Position numbers and translations under genes: made by a program. A stretch of 64,000 nt of DNA from Colletotrichum lupini. Its lineage: Eukaryota; Ascomycota; Sordariomycetes; Glomerellales; Glomerellaceae. The first letter of the stretch is position 1. Each line of letters opens with the position of its first letter. Where the stretch lies: NCBI RefSeq assembly GCF_023278565.1, contig NC_064677.1, positions 310,001-374,000 on the forward strand. The letters are read 5' to 3'. Positions 11,801-23,600 of this stretch are shown here, piece after piece. The notes under the pieces are model-generated. The model had not been told where the DNA came from. It was given only the letters and a program-made list of their open reading frames with translations, and searched no databases.

Positions 11801-14117
11801 CTATTAATACTAAATAAATACGCAGAGCCCACGCAGATTTAAGTTTAAATTACGTAATAAGCTCAACTTTAACTAAGAAATCGTCGTTAATATCTTCTAC
11901 TTAAATAGTTAGCTAGTACTATATATAATCGACGTAGCTATATCTTTCTAAGTAGGGCAATTCCTCTAGGATCTATAAGTAAAGATAGTATAAGTAGCCC
12001 TACGAAAAAGCTAGATCGATATATACTAAGGACCGCTAGACGGTATTAAAACCGACGCTAGTACTAGCTTTAAGTTAGTAAAATTTAGGGATAATATAAC
12101 GGCCTATAGTATATAGCTAAAAGTCGTACCCGTTAAAGCGCACTATAATATTAAAAAAATAAAAAGGGTATACTAATAGTTAAAAAGGGCGTTTAGAATT
12201 ATTAAAAAAGAAAATCCGGATTCTACTAACGACGAATACCTTTAGATAGTACTTAAATACTATAACGATACTATAGGGCCTAACGGACTTATACTAACGC
12301 TATTAGTATTTAAAGTATATTTAAGAACGACCTTAGCCTTGCTACTGTCGCTAGGCGTAAGTTAATAAGCCCGAGTAGTTAAAAAAGTAATATAGGTACT
12401 GCGCGAGGTAAGTATAAAAAAGTAAGTTAATAAGGCAATTACTGCGCGCAATAGGCCCGATATAGGGGATAATCTAAATATGCCGCTAAATTCGGATATA
12501 CGAGTATAGCGCGAAATTACTTAATAATAGACTAGGCTATATAAGTTAATTTCTATTAACGAGCGCTCTTATATAGTCATAAGAGATCGTAACTAACTAC
12601 TCGAAATATTAATTATAATAATTAGACCGTACTATATAGATCCTAACGAGGTGATTTCTAACTTATAAAAAGAAAAAGAGCTAGGGGAAACTATATAACC
12701 CGTAGTAGAGGCATAGGAAATCATCCTCGACAAAATCGTCGTAGTAGTACTAATAAACGACAAGGAAAAGGAAATTACTAAAAGGGCACTAATACTACTA
12801 GCGAGACGTCGCAAAAGACTACGATAGTAAGCCCTAACGCGGTAATTTATTACTAATAACGAGGTAATTAACACCTTTTATATAGTAAAAGAGAAAGCCG
12901 ATCTCGAGCTAGTAGTTAAATTACGTAAAGAAGGCGTAATTATAATTATTAAAAAGCCGTATAAAGGATTAGATTTTATTAAAATAGATACTCTTCGTAA
13001 TCGAGGGGTCTATCGATTTATCTTATACGACTTAAAAAAATATATAAACCTCTATATATTTAAATTACGAATAGTTCGTAAGATTAAAAAAAAAGGAATA
13101 CCCTAGCCGTACGAAAAGTCTAGATACGTAATTTAGGGGTACGGCGACGTTAAAAAAGCGACGCTACTTATATAATCGCTTATTATATAGCGCTATAACT
13201 AATAATTAATAATAGTACTAATAATATCGCTACGGAAAAAGGGATATGAGATTTAGAGCTATAATATTACCTAGGCCTATACCTAATCGGCCACAGGGCT
13301 CATAAAGAGAATCCTAGCCTATTTACTAAAGGAAATAGCTAGTAAGTACTTAAAAGGTACGATTATTAAAGTGCTTAAGCCACTATATAAGCTCGTAGAA
13401 TCGGGCACTTATTAATAAGCTACTTATTACGATTTTTATATTAATTAACTATTAATAGTTACCTCTATATATAACCTATACTTACTAATCGTAGAATATA
13501 AAAGTAACTAATTTAAGATTATTAAAATATAGACCGACGATATATTAGGCTTATCTAATATTAACTTTATAAAAAAAGAGGATAAGGAGCTTTAAAAAGC
13601 GGGCTTCGTAGTAAAGCTAAAAGAGGTCCTTATAATAAATACCCCCTTAGTATTTAATAGTAGGATTCTTATAATTAAAAGGGAAACCGTCGTTTTTTAA
13701 TAAAAGGGGTAAGGCGAGAAGATTAACCTCGTCGATCCGAACGTAACTAACGTTAAGAAGTAATATAAAGCTAAGCTCGTACGAGGGGTATATATTATAA
13801 GTATTTATTAGTTTAAAGCGACTTTTAATTACGCTAAGGTAGTATAAGTTATAAATCTAATTAAACGAGACGTCGAGGTACTTAATAAATAGCTTAAGTA
13901 GTAATAGACGAATCTCGATCGAGGTTTCGTTTATTACCTAATCGACCTTATAATAAGTAAGCTCTACGTCTTCGTTAATAAGTTATTTATAAATAATAAC
14001 GACCTTATTTCGTAATTAGGGTATATTATTATCCTAGCTAACGAGAGTATGGGCGAGAGCGAATTTATTATATATAATAATATAATTTACTACTCGTTAA
14101 TTAAAAGTAAGTAGGTA

Positions 14118-14336
14118 ATGAGAAGTGTACTAGCGTTAGAGGTTTATAGTATAATTAACGGCGTTAACCTCTTTTACGTAATTTTAATAATACTAAGGAA
14201 GATTACTAATCGAATTAGCCTTTTACTTATTCTAACGGTTATTTATATAGATTCCTACTCGCTATATAAATACCTTATTAAATTAGGAACGACGAAGGAA
14301 AAGAGGCTTATAATTAATATTATAGCCCTTAGGTAA
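14118..14336 (+). pseudogene. RNase H fragment of the E1 polyprotein
   Basis: This is the longest surviving open stretch of E1, 72 residues ending at a TAA derived from the continuing polyprotein frame. It contains VLALEVY...NGVN, IYIDSYSLYKYLIKLGTTKEKRL and NIIALR, a typical fungal copia RNase H C-terminal sequence. E2 carries the same stretch at 19730-20017. It is a remnant, not an expressed gene. Confidence 0.85.
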
Positions 14337-14486
14337 TTATACGAAAGGCGCGAGATACTCGAGATCCGTTAGATTAATAGTAAAAATAACCTCGCAGACG
14401 CTTTTATAAAAGTAGTATTAAATAAGGGATTAGAGTAATTCGTGGGTAGCGGAAAAGTCACCGTACGAATAGAGGGATAGGTTATA

Positions 14487-15000
14487 TATTACAAAGGTAA
14501 CTTTGTTTACCTTATTATTCGCCTTATTATCAATATTACGTAAGCAAACTATATACCATATTAATCTACGATTTCTGTAGATTATTATAGGTATTGATTA
14601 TGTAAGCAATACTGCCTATATAAGCTTACGTGAGCAATGGAAAGTACTGGAAGGTAACTGAATAATCTGGAATTTACTCGAGGCGGAATTACGTACTACG
14701 ATTACGCATTCACTTACGTATACGCTTATTAATTATATCATAATTAATAAGCAATGGAATATTCTAGTAGGAGGTTTTTATGCCTATATGTAGGCGTGTA
14801 TTTGCCTACCTAGACCTTTCGTTAAGCAAGCAACTTCTCATATAGTAATTCAACTATATTACTCTCTTTACTACAAAAACCTCTTTTATATACGCTTATT
14901 TCCCCTATATTCATATATTCTTGCTTCTATATGAATATTCACTTTTCATATCCTTTATAAGAATATCCCGCATTACCTTATTAAAGCTATACGTACTAGA
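14487..15000. mobile_element. 514-bp insertion inside E1 (probable solo LTR or short non-autonomous element)
   Basis: E2, the sister copy, lacks this segment: there the sequence GGTTATA runs straight into the AAAAGAG motif (near 19.58 kb). In E1 the segment is flanked by a direct 5-bp repeat, TTATA, at 14482-14486 and 15001-15005, as expected for an LTR-element target duplication. It starts TATTACAAAGG (TGTTAC... if RIP is reversed) but ends ACTAGA, so the usual CA terminus is not evident. It keeps more CA and TG than the surrounding E1 DNA and contains a TATATAAG box. No coding frame is convincing; an open stretch at 14921-15115 is incidental. Confidence 0.7.
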
Positions 15001-15115
15001 TTATACGAAAAGAGTAAAGAAAAGGGGGAAAAGGAGACGACCTAGTAGACGGGCCCGAGGTCGAATTATACCTCTAACTATAGCGGTTAAATTAATAAAA
15101 AAAAGAGAAAGTTAG

Positions 15116-15317
15116 TATCGGATTAGAAGTTTAATTCGACCGCGGTATATAGCCGACTACGTAGGGGCTAATTAGGGGCCCTATTTATAATTATTATAGC
15201 TAGCTTAACCTATAGTTAGAACCTCCTTTTTATACCTACGTAGATATTTATATAGTTTAATTAATCTCTTCGTTAACTACGGTTCGAACTAACTACCCTA
15301 TAATAGGGATACTAATA
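15116..15317 (+). repeat. 3' LTR of E1
   Basis: 202 bp matching 7769-7970 except for C/T and G/A transitions. It begins TATCGG (from TGTCGG) and ends ACTAATA. The five bases after it (GAATA) do not match the five before the 5' LTR (TGAAC). Confidence 0.93.
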
Positions 15318-15619
15318 GAATAAAGAAATTATAATTAGTTAAAAAGGAGGAGGGAGCGCTTATGTTGGCCTAGGCAAATAGGATCACGTCTACGTGGTGT
15401 GTTAGCGGCATCCCGTTGGCATCTCCTCGCTTCCCCGCAATGAGGAGGCGGCTTGTGGGGAAATGCCGTGAATACTGTTGAGACTTCACATCTCACCTTC
15501 ACAACTTTGCCAGTATATTCGGCTCGACTTACCACATCTTTGCCTGATCTCGGTCTCCTCACTTTACAGTAATACTGGATACTCCTCAGAAAACCACCGA
15601 ATAACTTTCTGTCCGGCCT
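15318..15619. other. Upstream region of the Zn2Cys6 factor
   Basis: 302 bp. The first 35 or so bases are AT-rich, then normal composition returns abruptly. It is the only unique DNA left upstream of the transcription factor, so E1 now lies within a few hundred bases of its start codon. No separate gene is seen. Confidence 0.5.
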
Positions 15620-17950
15620 ATGGCAGGCTCCGGCGGAAGTGAAGATGCCGAAGCCGGTCTGCAAACGCCGAAAGCACAGATAGCCTCCGCCTCGGCATCT
15701 TCTGCTGCCCGGAAAGCTCGCCGCTATGGATTTGCGTGCTCAAGCTGCAAAGCTCGCAAGGTCAAGTGCAGTGGAAATCGGCCCATCTGTACGGGATGCC
15801 GCCGGTCCGAGGAGACTTGCAGCTGGCCGGCACAGAACTCGACCGAGTTCCGACTTCGAGAAGCAAATGCTCGCATTCGGAATCTAGAGGCATCAATGAG
15901 GAGTCCGATTCGGTCTTCCAACGAGCCTCAGCCAGACCTCGAGACACCTGATACCGATATTACGGATCCCGGTACGGCTCGCAGCCACCCACTATCTCAC
16001 GATGGTAGTCGTGCTGCTGAAGCCAATGCCGACACGGAGGGTTCGCTTTGGTTCCAGGTCGGCCTCGGAGAGGACGGTACTGTCATCTACAATGGTCCGA
16101 CAAGTCGCTTTCATGCTGGCTCCCTTGAGGAAACCCACCTGACCGGCGAACATCAGGATAGCGACCCAAAGCGAGCACAAGTAGAAGTTTTACAGTCTCA
16201 GTATGCTTTGATGGACTCGGTGTGGCTGCCTCTGATCGCTGCGAAGCCAGTAATGAACGGCACCGGCATCGACACCACTCTCGGCATGGCTCTTCTTGAT
16301 ATCTATTGGACGTGGCTACATCCACTTCATAGCTGTGTCTACAGACCTATCCTAATGATGGATCTGGCTCTCGGAGGACCATATTGCACCGATTTCTTGC
16401 TCCTATGTATCTTCGGTCTAGCAGCTCGACATCTGCCTGAGCAAGTTACCGCAGCAGCTGGAGTGGGGAGAGGCGACCAGTTCATCGCACGTGCAAGGGA
16501 GCTGTTACTGAAGGAAATGATGGCCATGAAGCCAGCGATTCCTACAATTCAGGGGTTGCTGATTCTAGGCGGGCGCCAGTGTGCCATGGGGAAAAGCTCC
16601 GAAGGTTGGTTATACACCGGCATGGCAGTACGGATGATGAAAGACATTGGGCTTCACCTGGACATCACTAAGCTCTCCAGGCTTGAGAGATGGACACCTG
16701 CTGAGATAGAGACTCGAAAGAGGCTGTACAACTCAGCTTACATCTGGGATAAGACACTCAGCCTGGCCCTAGGCCGTCCGCCTTCTCTAATACGACGTCC
16801 TTACCCTGCTCAGGATATACTGGATAAAGTTGACGATCAACGCTCCTGGAAGCCTGTTCAAGCTACCGAAGTCTCCGAAAACTTTGTTGCTTCGCCTTCC
16901 TGGACGACATCAGCCTTTTGTGCGTTTTGCCGGCTTCACGAAGCCACTACAGATATGATGTTGCTGTTCTCAAGCACAAGCAGGAACGAGGAGTTCACTA
17001 CACAGATGGAGGAGCTTGACAGCAGGATATGTCAGTGGTATCATGAGATTCCGATTCCATTGAGAATCGAGGACGCATCCATGTTGGATCAAAGCCCTCC
17101 CCCACATATTGTGTCATTGAAGTAAGTTCTCGTCGCTCTCTCTCAGTAGACCCGGTTTTGACACAAGGAAAGTCTCCTTTACCATGCTCTACACATTCTC
17201 TTAAGAAGGCCGTATTTGAGCTCTTCCGACACCACAATCAAGGAGAAGGCGCTCGAGGTCTGCGTACGCCATTCGAAGAAGATTCACTCGATTCATTCAC
17301 TATTCTCAACGACTTTCCCTCATCGACTCATGACGTATCAAGTCAGCTACTGCATATATACAGCTGCTACAGTTGAAGCCGAAGAGCTGAAAAGAGCATC
17401 GACTGGTATCGAGAGAGAAAACGCGGCAGCCAGGCTTGCAGCCGCATGTCGTATACTCCAGCAGGAAGCTTCACATACCCCCGGAAGCGGAAGAAGTCTC
17501 GATACCATTCGTCGGCTATTGAGCAACGGGCAACCCCGAGTTGTAGACGTTGGCAACAACTCGGATTGCAGACACAATGCTGTCTCGAATTCTTCTGAGA
17601 ACTCCCATCAAGTCGAGCCGCGTCAGACAGGGTCACTGAACCCACGAATGGGTGGTGTGCAAAGAGGCGGTATGGGCCGTCATATCACTTCGACTAGAAA
17701 TCACCCGGCGGCACAAAATGCCTCACAGCTTTCTTCTACTGTCGATCCAGAGGTAGATGAGAATACGTTCTTCACGGAGGGGGGCAGCTGGAGTAACGAT
17801 GTTAGCTACGGTGGGACAAACACAGGGGCCGGATTTCAACCGGACGCGTTCCCATGGGGAGTTGCAGATCACATCTTGGGCGATTCCGGCATGTCGTTCT
17901 CCGGCACGAGTCTAGTTTGGCCATCCGGATCCCACCTCGATGGCTTCTAA
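15620..17950 (+). CDS. Zn2Cys6 (Gal4-type) fungal transcription factor
   Basis: Two exons (15620..17121, 17173..17950) with a 51-bp intron give 759 residues. The zinc cluster is C40-x2-C43-x6-C50-x6-C57-x2-C60-x6-C67, preceded by basic residues. It is followed by a linker and the fungal-specific regulatory domain (Fungal_trans): LLDIYWTWLHPLHSCVYRPI, then LLILGGRQCAMGKSSEGWLY, then RKRLYNSAYIWDKTLSLALG. The splice was chosen because it joins HIVSLN to LLYHALHILLRRPYLSS, the usual order in these proteins. Such factors bind CGG-containing sites and often regulate the cluster they sit in. It lies 419 bp upstream of the broken cyclase gene, in the same direction. It appears intact, although copia DNA begins about 300 bp upstream. 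Confidence 0.9.
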
Positions 17951-18369
17951 AGGGAAAGCTAGCGTATGGCCGTCAACTACTTTGTAATACAATTGATACT
18001 GTAACATTGAAGCCACTTTCAATGGAGAGGGGATGATAAGCCGGTGGGATACCAGTAAGCTGGCTTGTTCCCATAGCTCCCGGAATCGTGAACGCGACGG
18101 AGGTTGTCCGAAGGCGTTGAGGCCTCGAGTTCCTCTCTGGGGAGCATTCGGATGCATTTGAGAACATGCCGAATTGCCTTGGACTTGTGGGTTGGGGGTT
18201 GGTGTCAGCCGGAAAGAATACCGATCTTGCCGAGATCGCCGTCACTCCTAGTCGCAGCCTGCGGGTCTCCCCAAGCCGATCTCCAGCTGACCCTCGGCCT
18301 GTGATCTCGGTCTACCCATGAGCATGTTCACTCTTGAGCATTATTAAAAGCTTCTTTGGAATAGATACA
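17951..18369 (+). promoter_or_regulatory. Intergenic region before the cyclase gene
   Basis: 419 bp of normal composition containing the probable 3' UTR of the transcription factor and the promoter of the cyclase gene. No supported ORF. A GGCCGATCTCC-like GC-rich stretch is present but no recognisable operator. Confidence 0.4.
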
Positions 18370-19261
18370 ATGATGTTTGAAACACAAGGGAATTCACTGT
18401 CTTCTCCAGCTGATTCAGCCATGGGCAACTTTAATTCAACCGAAGTAATCACCCGGCCAAGCTTTGACTCTTTGCCGCTCCATGTGGGAGATCCGAAAGC
18501 ATCGGCGTGGGGATTATGGGGCGATGAAGATGAACTCGGGGCTCTCAATCTTCTGAACCCAGCTTTGGTCAAGAATGCCACGAGTGAGGTGGTCATAGGC
18601 GAGACAATAACGCTCAAGTAAGTACACTTGACAGGCCATGTGAAAGCTCTCTTCAGTTTCAGCGCTAAAAATGCTCTTATACAACAGTCTTCCATTGGAT
18701 GCCTTTATACAGCCAATGAACCCAGTTCGAAAGCCGTGCGAACACCGTATCATTCCAAAAGGCAACGCTAATGACGACGAGGTTAGTCTTCTGAGCCATG
18801 GCTCGCGGTCACGAGTCTCTAACAAGTTACGGGAACAGATCTCCATCAATACGCAAGGCGCAACGCATTGGGATGGGCCACGACACTATCCTTACCAAGA
18901 GCATATTCAATATTACAATGGCGTGACTCAAGATGATATTTCAGGGCCCGATAACAACACTAAACTCGGTATTCAAAGTAAGAAGAACAACGCCCAAGTC
19001 CTGCTTCACAGTCTCTAAGACCGCTTCCTAACGCTTCGCTCACTACCTTAGATATGGCAAGGAAGTCCATCACTGGCCGCGGTGTTCTACTTGACTGGTA
19101 CTCCTGGGCAACAGAGAAAAACATCACCTTTGACCCATTTTCAACCTTTGGCATTCCCCTGTCTCAACTCCAGGCCGTAGCAAACGCTCAGAAAATCGAG
19201 TTTCAACAAGGCGACATCCTGCTAGTCCGAACAGGCTGGCTACCGGCGTACCGTGCGCTCA

Positions 19262-19266
19262 CCGTC
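19262..19266 (+). repeat. Target-site duplication of E2 (left copy)
   Basis: CCGTC, the last bases of the cyclase exon before E2. The same five bases occur at 26147-26151 directly after E2. Confidence 0.9.
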
Positions 19267-19469
19267 TGTTAGTATCCCTATTACAGGGTAGTTAGTTCGA
19301 ACCGTAGTTAACGAAGAGATTAATTAAACTATATAAATATTTACGTAGGTATAAAAAGGAGGTTCTAACCGTAGGTTAGGCTAGCTATAATAATCGTAAA
19401 TAGGGCCCCCTAATTAGCCCTTATATAGTCGGCTATATACCGCGGTTAAATTAAACTTCTAATCCGATA
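19267..19469 (-). repeat. 3' LTR of E2 (left end)
   Basis: 203 bp. It begins TGTTAGTATCCC, keeping the un-mutated TG terminus, next to intact cyclase exon. It is the reverse complement of the E1 LTR. Confidence 0.93.
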
Positions 19470-19729
19470 CTAACTTTCTTTTTTTTTTATTAATTTAACC
19501 GCTGCGGTTAGAAGTATAATTCGACCTCGGGCCCGTTTACTAAGTCGTCTCCTTTTCCTCCTTTTCTTTACTCTTTTTATATAACCTATCCCTTTATTCG
19601 TATAATAACTTTTCTACTACTTATAAATTACTCTAATCCCTTATTTAGTACTACTTTTATAAAAGCGTTTACGAGGTTATTTTTATTATTAATCTAACGG
19701 ATCTCGAGTATCTCGCGCCTTTCGTACGA

Positions 19730-20017
19730 TTACCTAAAGGCTATAATATCGATTATAAGCCTCTTTTCCTTCGTCGTTCTTAATTTAATAAGGTATTCGT
19801 ATAGTAAGTAAGAATCTATATAAATAACCGTTAAAATAGGTAAAAGGCTAATTCGATTAGTAATCTTCCTTAGTATTATTAAAATCGCATAAGAGAGGTT
19901 AACGCCGTTAATTATATTATAAACTTCTAACGCTAGTACACTTTTCGTTACCCGCTTACTTTTAGTTAATAAGTAATAAATTATATTACTATATATAATA
20001 AATTCGCTCTCGCCCAT
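19730..20017 (-). pseudogene. RNase H fragment of the E2 polyprotein
   Basis: 95 residues on the minus strand with ESEFIIYSNIIYYLLTKSKR, then VLALEVYNIINGVNL and the IYIDSYLLYEYLIKLRTTKEKRL stretch. It is the counterpart of the E1 remnant at 14118-14336. It is the longest open piece of E2 and has no start of its own. Confidence 0.85.
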
Positions 20018-20623
20018 ACTCTCGTTAGCTAGGATAATAATATACCCTAATTACGAAGTAAGGTCGTTATTATTTATAAATAACCTATTAATAAAGACGT
20101 AGAGCTTACTTATTATAAGGTTAATTAAGTAGTAAATAAGACCTCGATTAAGATTCGTTTACTACTACTTAAGCCGCTTATTAAGTACCTCGACGTCTTG
20201 TTTAGTTAGATTTATAGCCTATACTACTTTAGTATAATTAAAAGTTACCTCGGGCTAATAAATACTTATAATATATACCCCTTGCGTAAGCTTAGCCTTA
20301 TATTACTTCTTAACGTTAATTATGTTTAGATTAATAAGGTTAATCTTCTCGCCCTACCCCTTTTATTAGAAAACGACGGTTTCCTTTTCGATTATAAAAA
20401 TCCCGCTATTAAATACTAGGGGGGTATTTATTATAAGGACCCCTTTTAGCTTTATTATAAAGCCCGCTTTCTAAAGCTCCTTATCCTCCTTTTTTATAAA
20501 GTTAATATCGGATAGGCCTAATATATTATCGGTTTATATTCTAATTATCCTAAATTAGTCGCTTTCGTACTCCGCAACTAGTAAGCACGGGTCGTACGTA
20601 GAGGTAATTATTAATAGTTAATT

Positions 20624-20689
20624 AATATAAAAGTCGTAGTAAGTAGCTTACTAACAAATATAAAAGTCGTAGTAAGTAGCTTACTAACA
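20624..20689 (-). repeat. 33-bp tandem duplication in E2
   Basis: Two adjacent identical 33-bp units (20624-20656 and 20657-20689), each beginning AATATAAAAGTCG. E1 has one unit at the matching place. The length is a multiple of three and it falls in the reverse transcriptase region. Confidence 0.85.
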
Positions 20690-23600
20690 AGTACCCGATT
20701 CTGCGAGCCTATATAGTAGCTTAAGCACTTTAATAATTGTACTTTTTAAATACTTATTAGCCATTTCTTTTAGTAAATAGGCTAGGATTCTCCTTATGAG
20801 CCCTGTAGCTAATTAAGTATAGGCCTAGGTAATATCACGGCTCTAAATCTCGTATCCCTTCTTTTATAGTAATACTATTAATACTATTATTAATCGTTAG
20901 CTATAGCGCTATATAATAAGTAATTATATAAGTAGCGTCGCCTTTTCGACGTTGCCGTACCCCTAAATTACGTATTTAGACTTCTCATACGGCTAGGGTA
21001 TTCCTTTCCCTTTAATCTTATGAACTATTCGTAATTTAAATATATAGAGGTTTATATATTTTTCTAAGTTATATAAAATAAATCGATAGACCCCTCGATC
21101 GCGAAGAGTGTTTACTTCGATAAGATCTAATCCCTTATACGGCTTTTTAATAGTTATAATTATACCTTCTTTACGTAGTTTAACTACTAGCTCGAAATCG
21201 GCTTTCTCTTTTATTATATAAAAAGTATTAATTACCTCGTTATTAATAATAAATTGCCGCGTTAGGGCTTGCTATTATAGTCTTCTACGACGTCTCGCTA
21301 GTAGTATTAATACCTTTTTAATAATATCCTCTTCCTCGTCGTTTATTAGTACTATTACGACGATTTCGTTAAGGATAATTTCCTATACCTCTACTACGGG
21401 TTATATAGTTTCCCCTAGCTCTTCTTTTTTTTATAAGTTAGAAATTACCTCGTTAGGATCTATATAGTACGGTCTAATTACTATAATTAATACTTCGAGT
21501 AGCTAGTCGCGATCTCTCGCGACTATATAAAAGCGCTCGTTAATAAAAATTAACTTATATAGCCTAGCCTACTATTAAGTAATTTCGCGCTATACTTATA
21601 TATCCGAATTTAGTAATATATTTAGATTATCCCTTATATTAGGCCTATTGCGCGTAGTAATTACCTTATTAACTTACTTTTTTACGCTTACTTCGCGCAG
21701 TACTTGTATTATTCTTTTAATTACTTAGGCTCGTTAGCTTACGCCTAGCGACGGTAGCGAGGCTAAGGTCGTTCTTAAGTATGCTCTAAATACTAATAGT
21801 ATTAGTATAAGTCCGTTAGGCCCCATAGTATCGTTATAGTATTTAAGTACTATCTAGAGGTATTCGTCGTTAATAAAATCCGGATTTTCTTCTTTAATAA
21901 TTCTAAACGCCCTTTTTAACTACTAGTATGCCCTTTTTACCTTTTTAATACTATAATACACTTTAATAAGTACGACTTTTAGCTATATACCGTAGGCCGT
22001 TATATTATCCCTAAATTCTACCGACTTAAAGCTAGTACTAGCGTCGGTTCTAATACCGTCTAGCGGTCCCTAGTATATATTAATCTAGCTTTTTCGCAGG
22101 GCTGCCTATACTATCTTTACTTATAAATCCTAGAGGAATTACCCTACTTAGAAAGATATAAATACGTCGATTATATATAATACTAGCCGACTATTTAAGT
22201 AGAAAATATCGACGACTATTTCCTAGTTAAAGTTAAGCTTATTACGTAATTTAAACTTAAATCTGCGTGGGCTCTGCGTATTTATTTAGTATTAATAATA
22301 TACTTTTATTAACTACTCTAGCGCCCCTATTTCGATATTATTATTATTTAATTACTTTAAGAGGTTATATAGCCTCGTAACTAACGGGTACCCGAACCTC
22401 TAGTATAGTTTTCTAAGCTCACTTTCCGTTAAGTAATTAATTAACTTCGTATTATTAATAAACTTTATAAACGTATGCCCCCATTGTCGTTCGACTATCT
22501 CGAAGTACTTATTACTAGAGATTCTGTTCCTCGTATTATTAAATATAATACTTAGTTAATCTATATCTTTTAGATATAAGAGAAATAGGGTATTAACGGG
22601 CAAAATATAAAAAGTCATCGTTCCGAAGTATATCTTTACTTTTATTATACCTAGGGCGACGATTTCCTTACTTAGGCCGAAACTAATCCTTATAATACCC
22701 GCCGTCGACGTATTAAGCGTTACTAGCGCAATCTTCTATAGTACCTAGAATTACCCTTTTCCTCTAGTTAACTATTATAATACCTTAATATCTAGGATAA
22801 TCTTATAAAAATCGTCTAGGCCGTACCTTTTGCTCGTATAAAATACTTATATAAGCTTAGTATTCGAGGGATCTAAGTAGTATAAAAAGGACCCCTTTAG
22901 TTACCCCTAAATTTACTTAGTACTATGTTCCTTTTTTTTAAATATTAAGAGAGATAGCGTCTTCTTTTTAATTATTAAGAGAATAGGCTTTGGCCCTATT
23001 AAATTCGCCCTTTTAGCTGCCTCCGTATCCGTTATCTAAGGGACCTTCCCTTATTATTTATAAATAAAAGCCTATTTATTAAGAGCTTCTACTACCCTCT
23101 ATTCGTTTAGCTTCGTATATCCTCCGGAGGCTAACGGGGTAAAAAAAGAGTAGTTAATATCTTCGATTTTATTATAATCTAATTCGTTAATATAGGGGGT
23201 AAGATCTTCCTTATTTTCCGAATCTCTTATAGGGGGTATATATTTTAAGCCGCTACTTTAGTTACTATCGCTAGGTTCTATACCCCCGGATCTGCCCTTA
23301 TATATAATAAGGAATTAGTTAAACTAACGAGGGCTAGTTTTATTATTTACTACCCTTAACTTTTTATACTATTCGTACGATTTAGTACGCTCTTTTTTAG
23401 AGTAGTTACTTAACTAATATCTATCTTTTTTATAAATATAGTATTGCTTTTTTTATTACCCTACCCATAAGTTAAATCTCTACCTATTTAATAAATCTAG
23501 GCCTCCTTATTAACGATTACCGTATCTAACCTCTTTTTTTTTCTTATTATATATTCGATCGACTTAATATTACTAATAAGGGCCGTCGTATGCCTAGAGG

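Larger units (their letters stand above)
7769..15317 (+). mobile_element. E1: RIP-degraded Ty1/copia LTR retrotransposon
   Basis: The element is 7549 bp with 202-bp LTRs at both ends in the same orientation (TGTCGG... ending ...GGATACTAATA, ancestrally CTAACA). The inside keeps the order of a fungal copia polyprotein: a protease active site read as DTRVS where DTGAS is expected (near 11.3 kb), an integrase zinc-binding HP...C..C region (11.7-11.8 kb), reverse transcriptase with a T-DD-LGLS segment (about 13.53 kb) and RNase H (14.1-14.45 kb). Many in-frame stops are of the TAG/TAA type produced by C-to-T or G-to-A change. CA and TG are almost absent internally (for example 10201-10260 has neither). 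It is 185 bp longer than its relative E2 in the gag region and carries a 514-bp insertion near its 3' end. It has no clear target duplication. It cannot move by itself. Confidence 0.95.

Noticed and set aside
12632..12874. Minus-strand frame of 80 codons in E1
   Set aside because: Antisense to the copia polyprotein, with biased Ser/Ile/Leu composition produced by RIP.
14921..15115. Plus-strand frame of 64 codons ending at the E1 3' LTR
   Set aside because: It crosses the boundary of the 514-bp insertion, so it cannot be an original gene.
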